From: Populus alba
Taxonomy: Eukaryota; Streptophyta; Magnoliopsida; Malpighiales; Salicaceae
Direction of reading: 5' to 3'
Length of the DNA: 64,000 nucleotides
Assembly: GCF_005239225.2 (NCBI RefSeq)
Contig: NC_133300.1
Location: 18,651,584-18,715,583 of the forward strand
The position numbers were made by a program, and so were the translations under genes. Position 1 is the first letter of the stretch, and each line of letters opens with the position of its first letter. The notes under the pieces are model-generated. The model was not told where the DNA came from and made no database searches. It worked only from the letters and a program-made list of their open reading frames with translations. Of the stretch, positions 1 to 11,303 are shown in pieces.

Positions 1-772
1 TTTGATCAAAGACCCAACACACGTTATTCGAATATATAGTCCTTTGATTGTCATGCATTTTGAAAACAGAAATTGACCCAATATAGGATTAAAAAAGGCT
101 TTTTCCATGGTTCTTTGTATCAATTTTGAATCCTTGATGTTGGGTATATCATTGATAGTCTATGATGAGGTGACCTTTGCATGAATTTCAAAAAAAACAA
201 AAATGCTCAAGTCAAAACTCCGGCTTTATCAAGAAAGGTTGTTTCTCTTCTTATAACTTGTTTTATCAGCATGCATAATAACCAATAGCTTAATTCATGA
301 AGTCACGACCCTTATGGAAAAACTCTTCAAATTTTGAGAGCGCCATTTATCGGTTCAAATTGCTTGCTTGATTAAAAAGGGCTTTTAAAAGCACGTAATG
401 CAGGCTATGGTTCATGGCTATGAAAGAAAGGAATTTCAAAGGCTCCAAAGGTGTTTGAGGGTTTCAAAGACCTAGGATCAACATCAACTATTCATCAACT
501 TGTTTTCTATTGTTGTCTTTGTAGAGGAGACGACATATAACCTTGTTAACCTCAAAGATCAGACTTCGCTTAACATAAGTCATAACACAAATCCCACTTT
601 TTCTTTGATGAATAACCAATCTAATTTTGAAGACATTAGAGGCTTTATCCTAGACACATCGAAAGATATGAAGCATCGATTTTTCTAGTGTTGACTTTTG
701 GCATTTATTGTCTTTTCTCAATTGAGTACTGCCTTGCCTCTCTTAGAATTGATATGCATTTTCTTTCCTTTT

Positions 773-811
<39 letters not shown>

Positions 812-1887
812 ATAGCCTTCCTCAAAGTTTTCCTTGGATGACCCTCAATCTATGGATTTTTTTCTTCTAGCCCTTTCTCAAACATTGGACTTTTGTTCTA
901 AGCTCCTCTTTGATCCATTGATCTTATCCGTGTCTCCAAAATATTTCTCATTTGCCCCCAGTGTGGGGTGTGATCCTAGTCAGGGTTTCTTTTTGAAAGA
1001 AATATTTCACTAGGCTCAAAATGGGACTGCAAAGGATATAATTTTTAGAAAGTGAAGGGATATCAAAGATGGCCTTTTCTCATTTCAAGCAAGGTCGGTT
1101 AGAACCGATAAATTTTGACCTCATCCAGTGAAATGATTGGGACTTGTAAGAATCATGATTCACGAGTCCATAACTACCAAATCCACTACATGTCATTATG
1201 CATACTGTTAAAACATAGCTATATGATGTGTGGTTCAGTTTCAGGAGGTATGAGTTCAAAATTGTTTGGTCACCTCATGTCATTTTCAAGCATAGAGTCA
1301 TTTCTATAATCAAAACACTTTTAATCTTCCGGATTGATTAACCTTTATTGCATGTTGGAGTTTGATCAAAATATTTTTTCAGAATAAAATGTTAAACATC
1401 TATTGATTTCAAAACAACAAAGAGACAAAAGCAAAGGCATGTTTCGTTGAATGGATGAGATGGTGATCCCAAAACAAAAATGCAGAATTCCATAACAATA
1501 TGATTGATTGTTCATCACTGTCACACCCCGTACAAAAAAATTATAAAGGCACGACATCGGCTGGCGATTTTCGTGTGTGTTCTAAGGATTTGGTTCTTTT
1601 GGAGTCGCCACCCTAGTATTTGGTCACTAGGACCCCTAAACTGGGTCTTTCAGAAATTCTAAGGCAAGGGACTGGTTGCGTAAAGGGAAGGTACTAGCCA
1701 CCCCTAATACGCCTACCTAAGGTAAGCTGCTTGGTGTTTGGTTTGCTCTATAGTCTATGGTGTTGCGTGTTTTTCTAATCCCGTCAAACTCGTAAATCGC
1801 AAGGAAAAGAGAATAAAAAGAACGAAGAAAAAATTTCACAATTCCTAAAAAAAAATTACTTTTCACGGCTCGTAAACCGTGGAGAAA
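1..1887 (-). mobile_element. Diverged fragment of a Tat-like LTR retrotransposon
   Basis: Read on the minus strand, this stretch is recognisably homologous to the complete element at 47992-57495. Bases 1520-1887 resemble the 3' end of its LTR, sharing the 'ctagtgaccaaatactaggg' / 'ggtggcgactcc' block and ending in TGACA. Bases 1-1300 match its non-coding interior (about 52.4-53.4 kb), including the conserved phrase 'aggatcacaccccacactgg'. The gag region and a recognisable primer site are missing between the two parts, so it is an internally deleted or rearranged copy. Divergence is much higher than between the two LTRs of the 48-57 kb copy, so it is an older insertion or a different subfamily. 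Short ORFs here (for example at 500-870) show no coding character, and a poly-T run lies near 777-808. The fragment ends at the assembly gap. Confidence 0.75.
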
Positions 1888-2387
1888 NNNNNNNNNNNNN
1901 NNNNNNNNNNNNNNNNNNNNNNNNNNNNNNNNNNNNNNNNNNNNNNNNNNNNNNNNNNNNNNNNNNNNNNNNNNNNNNNNNNNNNNNNNNNNNNNNNNNN
2001 NNNNNNNNNNNNNNNNNNNNNNNNNNNNNNNNNNNNNNNNNNNNNNNNNNNNNNNNNNNNNNNNNNNNNNNNNNNNNNNNNNNNNNNNNNNNNNNNNNNN
2101 NNNNNNNNNNNNNNNNNNNNNNNNNNNNNNNNNNNNNNNNNNNNNNNNNNNNNNNNNNNNNNNNNNNNNNNNNNNNNNNNNNNNNNNNNNNNNNNNNNNN
2201 NNNNNNNNNNNNNNNNNNNNNNNNNNNNNNNNNNNNNNNNNNNNNNNNNNNNNNNNNNNNNNNNNNNNNNNNNNNNNNNNNNNNNNNNNNNNNNNNNNNN
2301 NNNNNNNNNNNNNNNNNNNNNNNNNNNNNNNNNNNNNNNNNNNNNNNNNNNNNNNNNNNNNNNNNNNNNNNNNNNNNNNNNNNNNNN
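1888..2387. other. Assembly gap of exactly 500 N
   Basis: The run of N is exactly 500 bases long. A round number like this is a placeholder used when contigs are joined by scaffolding and is not a measured distance. Order and distance of the sequence on either side are therefore uncertain. The LOG-like reading frame to the right runs straight into this gap. Confidence 0.95.
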
Positions 2388-2791
2388 TTATGGTGAATGT
2401 GCAGTTGGGCCAAGAGGAAATATGAAAGATCTCTTCCAATGTGCCCAGACCACCTGGTAAGGCAATGAAGGCATCAGCATGGTTAAACATGCATTCAGTC
2501 GATCAGACATTGTGGGGACTTGTAATTCCTCTCCAATTGTTTTTCCAATGATGTCCCCTTGTGCTAAAGCTTTGGGGCAACCCCCAAAACTTGACTACCT
2601 CCTAAAGATGCAGCTATTGACACTCCCCCCATTAACCCAAGGTTGCCTCCTCCATACACTAAATGAATCTTTCGCTCAGCTAGTACTTGACCAAGATGAT
2701 TTGCTGATTCTAAAAACTCTTTTTCTTTCCCAGGACTGGATCCACCAAAAACACAAATTTTGTTTATGTGATTACTTGAGGAACCTGCCAT
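2388..2791 (-). pseudogene. LONELY GUY-like cytokinin riboside 5'-monophosphate phosphoribohydrolase, broken and truncated by the gap
   Basis: LOG enzymes release active cytokinin bases from their ribotides in the cytosol. On the minus strand, starting at Met 2791 (MAGSSSNHINKICVFGGSS), the translation contains the nucleotide-binding start ICVFGGSSPG, the YGGGNLGLMGGVS segment and, further on, the family signature [13 protein letters not shown] (the PGGxGTxxE motif). It continues to the SSW..QLHIHH region and then hits the N run, so the last third is unseen. Three frame changes are needed: near 2570 (after GVAPK), near 2490 (before MFNHADAF) and near 2412 (after SSW). Each is one missing base in a short homopolymer. 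No intron interrupts about 130 codons, although plant LOG genes normally have several, so a retro-copied pseudogene is possible. Alternatively the gene is real but poorly sequenced at a contig end. Confidence 0.8.
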
Positions 2792-2912
2792 TTCTACACA
2801 CGTCTGTATTTGATGAATGTATGGGTTGAGTAGAAATGAAGGGAAGGAAGAGAAGAATTTATAGATGAGAAATTGAAAATGCAATCATACCACCTATATG
2901 TAGGCCAGCTGT

Positions 2913-2914
2913 AG

Positions 2915-2945
<31 letters not shown>

Positions 2946-2967
2946 ACTCTCTCTCTCTCTCTCTCTT
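2913..2967. repeat. (CT)n / (CA)n / (CT)n compound microsatellite
   Basis: Consecutive runs of tctctctc, cacacaca and ctctctct lie about 125 bp upstream of the LOG-like start codon. CT-rich tracts are common in plant 5' leaders, so this may mark the old promoter or leader of that gene. The sequence has no other feature. Confidence 0.85.
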
Positions 2968-3150
2968 TATTAATTATTTATTTTGAAAAGCATATGTATG
3001 TACAAGGTAGTTGTGATTATGGCTCACATCTTCCCTTGGTTTTTACGTCCAAGAACGGCTTAAACGCCCCTCTATGGGTCGGGGATAGGCTTCCCATCCA
3101 GTTTTCTTATAAACTGGCAAACAGGGTCTTTTTTAGTCAGATTCCCAAGA

Positions 3151-3622
3151 CTAAGTCGAGCATGTTCTTTTATGGAATTGGGGCCATAAATCATAAATTG
3201 CACGATGCACATCTCCACTAGGGTGCGTCTCAAGAGTCAATAGAAGATTATCTAAAGACCCCTTACTCAGGCCATCCTTAATGAATTGTATTTTATCTTC
3301 ACGGTTTACAGATACCATTCCTAAAGAACGACATGTCGCATTACAAGTCCATCTGGCACACATCGGTGACAGACTTTCAGTCGTTTTGCACGACGTTTCT
3401 TCGCAAAAGTGCTTTTACCTGTTCCAGGCATGTATGAAATGAAAGAATTGGAGGACTCACCTGATAATCGGACCTTTGCTTCAATCATCCAGCGAATATC
3501 TTCAGGAATTCCATGGTTCATTAACAACCTCAATCTTGCACATCTAGCACGGTAAATTTTTGTAATCGCATTCTGAGGCAGAGCGGGAAAATACTTTTCA
3601 ATTTTTCAAGAGTGGTGTCCAT
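3151..3622 (-). CDS. Unrecognised ORF downstream of the Athila integrase (frameshifted)
   Basis: I do not recognise this protein. On the minus strand a coding-like stretch begins at Met 3622 (MDTTLEKL) and ends at a stop at 3151, about 155 residues if two small frame changes are allowed: one lost A near 3595 and a TG dinucleotide gain near 3355. Visible features are a segment reading NHGIPEDIRWMIEAKVRL, a basic patch KKRRAKRLK, then a cysteine cluster CHRC-x4-CNATC that could bind a metal, and a C-terminal tail ending IYDLWPQFHK. It lies about 210 bp after the end of the gag-pol frame of the Athila element and on the same strand. That is the place where some Athila elements carry an env-like or other extra ORF. 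I see no signal peptide or membrane segment, so it does not look like an envelope protein. It could instead be captured host sequence. Confidence 0.45.
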
Positions 3623-3832
3623 TTTCAACTGAGAATTGGGGGAGAGATTCAAAGAAAGAAGAAAGAGCAGAGAATTGCACAATTATATACACAGATATCA
3701 GTTATCATGGGAAACTGAAAGAACCGACTTAAAAGTCACGGAGTACCGTTATCCGCCATTTGACCGGGGTGAGAGAAACTAGCAAAACAAAAGATATACC
3801 AAAACAAACACAAAACAATATGAGAAAAAGAA

Positions 3833-6800
3833 TCAATCTTTATATACAGGATCACTCAATTCAATAGAGTCATTTTCAACTGAAAAATTGTCAAAATAAA
3901 CTTTCAACCGATGCCCATTTTACCTTGAAAACATTGCCATTCTTTGGATTTTCGATATCACAGGCCCCATATGGATACACATATTTCACAATAAAAGGAC
4001 CACTCCATCTTGATCTTAGTTTTCCAGGAAATAAATGGAGTCGAGAATTATAAAGCAAGACTTTTTGACCAACATTGAATGTTTTTTCTCAGTATTTTCT
4101 TGTCATGAAACTCTTTGATTCTTGCTTTATGAATTCTTGAATTGTCATATGCATCATTTCTTATTTCCTCAAGCTCATTTATTTGCAATTTTCGCAGCTG
4201 ACTAGCATCATCAATGTTTGAATTGAAAGCTTTGATAGCCCAATAAGCTTTATGTTCAATTTCCACAGGCAAGTGACAAGGTTTTCCATAGACTAGTCTA
4301 TAAGGTGACATACCTAATGATGTTTTATATGCAGTTCGATAAGCCCAAAGTGCATCATTAAGTCTTAAAGACCAGTCTTTCCGATTAGGGTTCACCGTTT
4401 TCTCCAAGATTTGTTTGATCTCCCTATTAGCAAGTTCTACCTGTCCACTCGTCTGAGGGTGATAAGGGTGGCAACTTTGTGTGTGATTCCATATTTCTTC
4501 ATTAAAGATTCAAATGGCTTGTTGCAGAAATGTGTTCCACCATCACTTATCATGGCTCGAGGGATTCCGAATCGACTTAAAATGTTTTCTTTCAAAAATT
4601 TTATCACTGTTTTGTGATCATTGGTTCTACTTGGAATTGCCTCTATCCATTTTGAAACATAATCTACTGCGACCAATATATACAAGAAACCAAATGATGG
4701 AGGAAATGGACCCATAAAATCTATACCCCAACAATCAAAGATCTCAATGACAAGAATAAGATTTAAAGGCATCATGTGACGTTTTGAAATAGATCCCAAC
4801 TTTTGACAATTTTCACAAGTCTTGCAGAATGCATGTGAGTCTTTGAACATGGTGGGCCAGTAAAATCCACTTTGTAAGATTTTTGCAGTTGTCTTTCTTG
4901 ATGAGAAATGACCCCCACATGCCTCAGAATGACAAAATTTAATGACACTACTTACCTCATTGTCAGGAATGCATCTTCGAAATATTTGATCAGGACAATA
5001 TTTGAATAAATAAGGATCATCCCAATAAAAGTTCTTCACTTCTTTCAAGAACTTTCTTTTGTCTTGGGTACTCCAATGAGCTGGCAATTGTCCTGAAACA
5101 AGAAAATTAACAATATTAGCAAACCAAGGCATCATAGAGACAGAAAATAAAGATTCATCAGGAAAGTAGTCATCGATTGGTGTGATGTCAAATCTCGAAT
5201 CGGTTGTCAATCTTGACAAATGATCTGCGACAACATTTTCGGTGCCTTTCTTGTCTTTGATTGTGATATCAAATTCTTGAAGTAACAAAATCCACCGCAC
5301 CAATCTAGCCTTAGAATCTTTCTTAGAGAGAAGATATTTCAATGCTGCATGATCACTAAAAACAACAACAGGTGAGCCAACAAGATAAGATCTGAACTTG
5401 TCACATGCAAATACTACTGCAAGTAATTCTTTTTCAGTGGTAGTGTAATTCATTTGAGCACTATTTAAAGTTTTACTTGCATAGTAAATCACATAAGGTT
5501 TCTTATCTTTTCTTTGTCCCAAGACAGCACCCACGGCATAATCACTAGCGTCACACATTATTTCAAATGGTAATGACCAATCAGGAGGTTGAATGACAGG
5601 AGCAGAAGTAAGCAAACTTTTAAGTTTAACAAAGGCTTTTTCACATTGTTCAGTCCATTCAAAAACAGTTTCCTTTGATAGAAGGTTACACAATGGTTTA
5701 GATATTACACTAAAATCTTTGATGAACCTTCTGTAAAACCAGCATGTCCTAAGAATGATCTAACATCTTTAACAGATTTTGGTGTTGGTAAGTTGGCAAT
5801 TAGCTCGATTTTAGATTTGTCAACCTCAATTCCTTTTGATGAAACAATGTGACCAAGTACAATGCCATTTGTTACCATAAAGTGACATTTTTCCCAATTC
5901 AGTACAAGATTCTTCTCTTCACACCTGTTCAAAACCTTTTCCAAGTTAGTTAAACAATCATCAAATGAATCACCAAAAACAGAAAAATCATCCATAAAAA
6001 TCTCAAGAAAACGTTCAACCATATCACTGAATATGCTAAGCATGCATCTTTGAAACGTGGCTGGTGCATTACATAACCCAAAAGGCATTCTTCGATATGC
6101 AAAAGTACCAAATGGACATGTGAAAGTAGTCTTCTCTTGGTCTTCCAATGCAATTTCAATTTGATTGTAACCTGAATAGCCATCTAGGAAACAATAAAAT
6201 TCATGACCTGCAACTCTTTCTAGGATTTGATCCATGAAAGGTAAAGGAAAATGATCTTTTCTAGTCATTAAATTAAGTTTCCTATAGTCAATGCACATGC
6301 GCCAACCAGTAATAGTCCGAGTTGGAATTAACTCATTTTTCTCATTTGTTATCACAGTGACTCCAGACTTTTTGGGTACAACTTGGGTAGGACTTACCCA
6401 TTTGCTGTCAGAAATAGGATAAATGATTCCATTATCTAGAAGCTTAATGACTTCATTTTTCACTACTTCTTTCATATTAGGATTAAGTCTTCGTTGCATT
6501 TCTCTAGATGGTTTAACATTTTCCTCCAAATAAATCCTGTGTGTGCAAATCAAAGGACTAATTCCTTTTATGTCAGCTATGGTCCATCCTAATGCATTTT
6601 TGTGTATTTTCAGAGTTTGTAATAACTTACCTTCTTGATGTGCATTAAGTTTGGAAGAGATTATTACCGGAAAAGTTTCATTTTCTCCCAAAAATGAGTA
6701 TTTGAGATTGACTGGTAACGGCTTCAAATCAAGTTTTGGTGGTTGAACACTTGAAGGTATAGACTCAATTGATCGTAGTGGCAATTCTTCATTTTGTGGT

Positions 6801-9022
6801 CTCCAATTACATGCCTTTGCTTCTTCATGAAAATAAACCATTTGCAACTCGTCAGGTTCATCAATCTCAGTTTCACTAGAAATGGTTTGAAATTGATCAT
6901 GAACTAATTTTTCAATAAAGTCCACTTCCTGTAAATCATTATCATCTCCAGGTTGCTTGCAAATGTTGAAAATATTCATCTCCAATGTCATGTTTCCAAA
7001 TGATAGTTTCATCAGTCCATTCCTACAATTAATCAATGCATTAGAAGTTGCAAGAAATGGACGTCCTAAAATAACAGGAATTGAATTACATGCTTCAACA
7101 GGTTGTGTATCCAAGACAATAAAATCTACAGGGTAAATGAATTTATCAACTTGTACTAACACATCCTCAACTATTCCTCTAGGCACTTTTACAGATCTAT
7201 CAGCAAGTAAAAGAGTTACAGAAGTTGGTTTTAACTCGCCTAGATTGAGACTTTGAAAAACCGAATATGGAAGTAAATTCACACTAGCTCCAAGATCAAG
7301 TAAAGCTCTTTCAATTTTATGTTCTCCAATAAAGCAAGAAATTGTAGGACAACCAGGGTCTTTATATTTCAAAGCATTATTGTTCTGAAGAATAGCACTT
7401 ACTTGTTCGGCTAAAAAGGCTTTCTTTTTCACATTCAGTTTTCTCTTCACAGTGCATAGATCTTTCAAAAATTTAGCATAGGAAGGTACCTGTTTAATAG
7501 CATCCAACAAAGGTATATTGATCCTTACCTGTTTGAAAATTTCAAGGATTTCAGAATTGTGATTGACTTTCCTTTGTTTGGTCATGGCATGAGGAAATGG
7601 AAGTGCTGGTGGAGAATCAGTATTTTCTTCACAATGTTCAAATTCAACCCCTTCCTTACCCTCAAAGATTGACTCATCATCTTTCTCACAAGGTTCAAGA
7701 ATGGGTTTTTCAATAACCTTACCACTGCGAAGAGTGATAACTGATTTGACTTGATCCATGTGTTGGCTTTCGGAACTACTTGCATTTGCATTGTATTGCC
7801 CCTTTGGATTTTGCTGTGGTTGAGATGGAAACTTACCTTTCTCTTGAAAACTGAGAGCAGATGTGAATTTTGCAAGAGCATCTTTAAAATTTGTCATGCT
7901 TTGAGTAAGTTGAGTGTTGATTGTCTCTTGCTTTTCAATGAATGCATGCAATGTTTCCTCAAGATTTCTTCTAGGAGGTGGAGCATAAGGAGGTGCATAT
8001 CCATGAGAATTTTGGAAATTATGGTGTGCTTGAAACGGTGGCTGTGTAGTTTGTGCATTATTGTTATCACTCTTCCAATTAAAATTTGGGTGATTTCTCC
8101 AACCAGGATTGTATGTTTGCGAGTATGGGTTATGATTGGGCCTTTGGAAACTGTTTAAAGCATGGGCTTGTTCATAGAGGCATTCCTTGAAAGAAGGCAA
8201 AGTTGGACATTCATTGGTTGTATGTTCATTTGTTTCACAGATTTGACACACAATGTCTTGAACAGATTTTAATTGACCACTCTTTTTCAATTCTAGTGCC
8301 TCGACTTTTCTAGCTAAAGATGTAAACTTGGCTTGGAGGTCATGATCTTCCCTAAGGTTATACATACCTCCACTAGATGTATGAGGTTGGGTTTTACTTG
8401 GTGCCTCATAAGTGCCTTTAGTGTCCCAATTTTGCGCATTTTCAGCTAGCAAGTCTAAGTACTCCATTGCTTCATTAGGGTCTTTATCTTCAAAAGTTCC
8501 ATTGCACATCAATTCAACCATTTGCCTATCTTTAGGTGTTAATCCTTCATACAATTGTGAAACCAATCTCCATGTTTCAAAACCATGATGAGGGCAAGTA
8601 TTAAGCAAGTCTCGATACCTATCCCAACATTGGTAAAATGTTTCACTTGGTTTTTGAGTGAAAGTGGTGATTTGTCTTTTGAAAGAGTTGGTTCTGTGAG
8701 ATGGAAAAAACTTCTTTAAAAATTGTTGTTGCATTTCATCCCAAGCACGAATGGATCCTGACCTAAGATTTTGTAGCCATGTTTTAGCTTTATCTTTTAA
8801 TGAAAAAGGAAAAAGCTTTAATCGAATGGTGTTCATGCTACAATTTAAGTTATTATAGGTGTTACAAACTTCTTCAAATTCTCTCAAATGCAAGTATGGA
8901 TTTTCTAGATCTAAGCCATGAAAAGAAGGTAAAAGTTGAATAATGCCTGGCTTAAAATTAAAATGGGATGCATCAGGAGGGAAAACTATGCATGAGGGTG
9001 CACTTGTTCTTGTAGGATTCAT
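3833..9022 (-). pseudogene. Athila gag-pol polyprotein, frameshifted
   Basis: The frame opens at Met 9022 (MNPTRTSAPS) with a plant retrotransposon gag domain, followed by a CCHC zinc knuckle near residue 259 (C-QI-C-ETNE-H-TTNE-C). The protease region follows near residue 576 (LLDLGASVNLLP), then reverse transcriptase with the box FMDDFSVFG near residue 1010. The first frame ends at 5705. After a one-base loss in a T run near 5742 it continues as RNase H ([11 protein letters not shown]) and integrase with an HHCC-like zinc region and DDE residues ([15 protein letters not shown]). Two more one-base losses occur near 4468 and 4084, and one gained base near 3920. The frame finally stops at 3833-3835. 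Apart from these indels I saw no nonsense codon. The protein would copy and insert the element in the nucleus; as assembled it cannot be made full-length. Confidence 0.88.
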
Positions 9023-9331
9023 GTGGTCTCTAAGTGTCCTAACACGGTTATTCTCATTATTCTCATTATTCTCATTATGAAGTGACTAGTTATCTTCTTC
9101 GGCCATATTTTCTGAAAATGATGAGGATATCCTAGAAAGTCTACCACTTAATGTACGTGACCAAACACTCATGCACGTGTAGAAAGAGAATAAAAGGAAG
9201 AAGAAAACAAAAGAAAAAGAAACAAAAAGGAAAAGAAAAGAAAAGAAGAAAAAAAAAAGAAACAAAGTTAGATACAAGAAAAGTGAAAAGAGAAAACAAA
9301 ATAAATACTATGATTTGTACAAGAAATTACC
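9023..9331 (-). other. Athila untranslated leader
   Basis: This stretch lies between the primer site and the gag start. It is purine-rich on the plus strand (long a/g runs at 9180-9300), and near 9050-9077 there are three copies of 'ttctcatta'. It has no credible ORF; the small ones are low-complexity. Confidence 0.6.
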
Positions 9332-9349
9332 TCCCCGGCAACGGCGCCA
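9332..9349 (-). other. Primer binding site, tRNA-Asp type
   Basis: The minus strand reads TGGCGCCGTTGCCGGGGA, which matches the complement of the 3' end of plant tRNA-Asp. It lies six bases from the inner LTR end (TGTCA), an arrangement usual for Athila elements. It fixes the LTR as the 5' LTR and the element orientation as minus. Confidence 0.88.
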
Positions 9350-9355
9350 AAAACT

Positions 9356-11303
9356 TGACACGACGAAAATATTGATGTCTTCTCCCAAGTGCAGGAGTGT
9401 CGAAGTAATAAATAACCCGGCAAGACCGGGGTCGAACCACAGAGAGGTTAATTGTACAAATTATAAATAACAATACTAAAACAACAACAACAACAATTAT
9501 AATAATACAAAATAAAATAAACAAGAGGCGGTAATACCGGCCAAGTACTTCAGACAATAATAACAAGAATTTACAATAATAATAACAACAATAATAATAA
9601 TACAAAATAAAATAAACAAGAGGCGGTAATACCGGCCAAGTACTTCAGACAATAAATAATCAGTACGTGGCGTTGTTATACCTGAGAATGATCTAAAGAT
9701 CGGGTCACAGGTTTCCAGCCTATATACTGAATTTATGAAAAGATGAAAAAGATATATTATATAATATAAACAGAATGTAAATAATAACAATAATAATAGT
9801 AATAACAATAACAATAACAATAACAAATAACAACAACAACAACAATAATAATAATAATAATAAAAAAGAGGAGGAAGAAATTAATGAGAACTTTGAGATG
9901 GAAGATTAATGTAAGGATTAAACAATAATAAAAACAAATGTCAAGGTTAGAGGATCCACCAATGGTATTTCAAACAAGTATAATATAAACTCTTATTACT
10001 CAATTTGGAAACCACACACGAGGGAGGTTCCAATCAGATGATTTGTCATTAATAGCTCATTATAAATTATTAACATGATCATATTAATTATCTCATTTAC
10101 ATAACACCAAACTTTTAAATATTATCAGGAATTCATGATGTTAATTGATGTTAACAACAAATCAAGTACCTTTCATAGCCCTAGGTGTAGGTAATACCAT
10201 ACGGTTGGGTTATGAGAGTGCCAAGCATTTGTTGTACGAAGTATTATACAACACAAATTTAGATTAACCATTTAACAAGCAAGGTATTAAGAATTAGTAA
10301 GATAAAAAGATAAGACATGTTAATATTAAACATTAAGGTCCATATTGAGTTTACACCATACTTGTTCTTACACCATTAGTGTAACCTTTTCACCTTGACA
10401 TAATAAACTTAGCCAAACATAATGAAGAAAAGAAACATAAATAAACAAAATAAAAACATAAATAAAATACAAGTTAACTAAGGAAAGGAAAGGAAATGAA
10501 AAGCATAAACAAGAAATTAATGAAAGCAAAACTTAAGAATTACAAAAAACATAAAGAGAGAAATAAAGAGCATGAACTTGATCTGAACAACCAAGCCCCT
10601 AAATACATGGCAAATGCCTCCTTTTATAGGCCAAAATTCGGAATTATTGCTTTGATGACTTCATTGTTGAGTGGGTGGCTAACTTTTGACTTAGTGAAAA
10701 TCCTTATCATCTTGTCTAAATAAAACGAAAATGCTAGCATCAGAACTGGGTCCAGATGTCCAAATTAAAGTTCTAGGAAATTCTCTTAGCTTTCCAGGAA
10801 AAAAAAGATGAGGTCATTTAGACTTCTAGAACTCAAGATATGGGCTGAACACTGAACAGTGTTGGGCTGCAGGACAGATTCGGACTTCTCCGTTGTTGCT
10901 ATAATTTGGACTTGAAAAAGGCCTTCTTAGATCTTGATGTCCAAATGAAAGTTGTAGGCCTATGTCTTATCAAATCTCTGTAAAAATTTCAGATTATTTG
11001 AATATCTAGAACTCGAGATATGACCCAATTACCGAACAGTGTTCCAGTTTGGACTGCACCAACGTCTCTTTTCTAAGCTTCACCCTTCTTTATCTTCAAA
11101 ATTTCAGTAGTTGAATTCATCAATCAATCCTTTGATTTATGTGATATGCCTGCATTTAAGATGAACATTTACCATATATTAGGGTAATTTATAATATTAG
11201 ACTTGTTATTATAAAACATGCTTTAGTTAAGGAGTTATTGATACTTTAAGTGCAAAATGATGATATAAACCCTTGATAAACATGCACTTTTAAGTACTAA
11301 TCA
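9356..11303 (-). repeat. 5' LTR of the Athila element (about 1.95 kb)
   Basis: On the minus strand it starts TGATTAGTACTTAAAAGTGC (ending at 11303) and ends ...CGTCGTGTCA (9356), next to the primer site. These TG...CA ends are canonical. The LTR contains long AT-rich trinucleotide runs (caa, aat) at 9480-9870 and a 61 bp internal duplication. A small ORF at 10496 is not credible. Confidence 0.82.
9500..9655. repeat. 61 bp direct duplication inside the Athila LTR
   Basis: Bases 9500-9560 and 9595-9655 are the same 61 bp segment, centred on 'gaggcggtaataccggccaa', separated by 34 bp of caa/aat repeats. It probably arose by slippage or unequal recombination in the LTR. The other LTR is missing, so it cannot be told whether the duplication predates insertion. 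Confidence 0.85.

Larger units (their letters stand above)
3151..11303 (-). mobile_element. Athila-type Ty3/gypsy retrotransposon, 3' end missing
   Basis: The order on the minus strand is 5' LTR (9356-11303), primer site (9332-9349), gag-pol (9022-3833) and a small extra ORF (3622-3151). The aspartic protease with DLGA, the FMDDF form of the reverse transcriptase box and the tRNA-Asp primer site are typical of the Athila lineage. No second LTR is found at the left: there is no copy of the LTR start (TGATTAGTACTTAAAAGTGC) before the LOG-like fragment. The left end is therefore deleted, rearranged, or lost in assembly. At the right, the LTR abuts copia coding sequence with a possible target duplicate TTGGG (11304-11308), but the partner duplicate cannot be found on the left. 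Confidence 0.85.

Noticed and set aside
3460..3505. Short intron with GT...AG borders in the ORF after the Athila integrase
   Set aside because: It would be only about 42 bp, shorter than plant introns normally are, and the frame is open without removing it.
9086..9826. Hydrophobic ORFs (runs of Leu, Tyr, Phe) suggesting membrane proteins
   Set aside because: They come from low-complexity a/g-rich and caa/aat repeats in the Athila leader and LTR.
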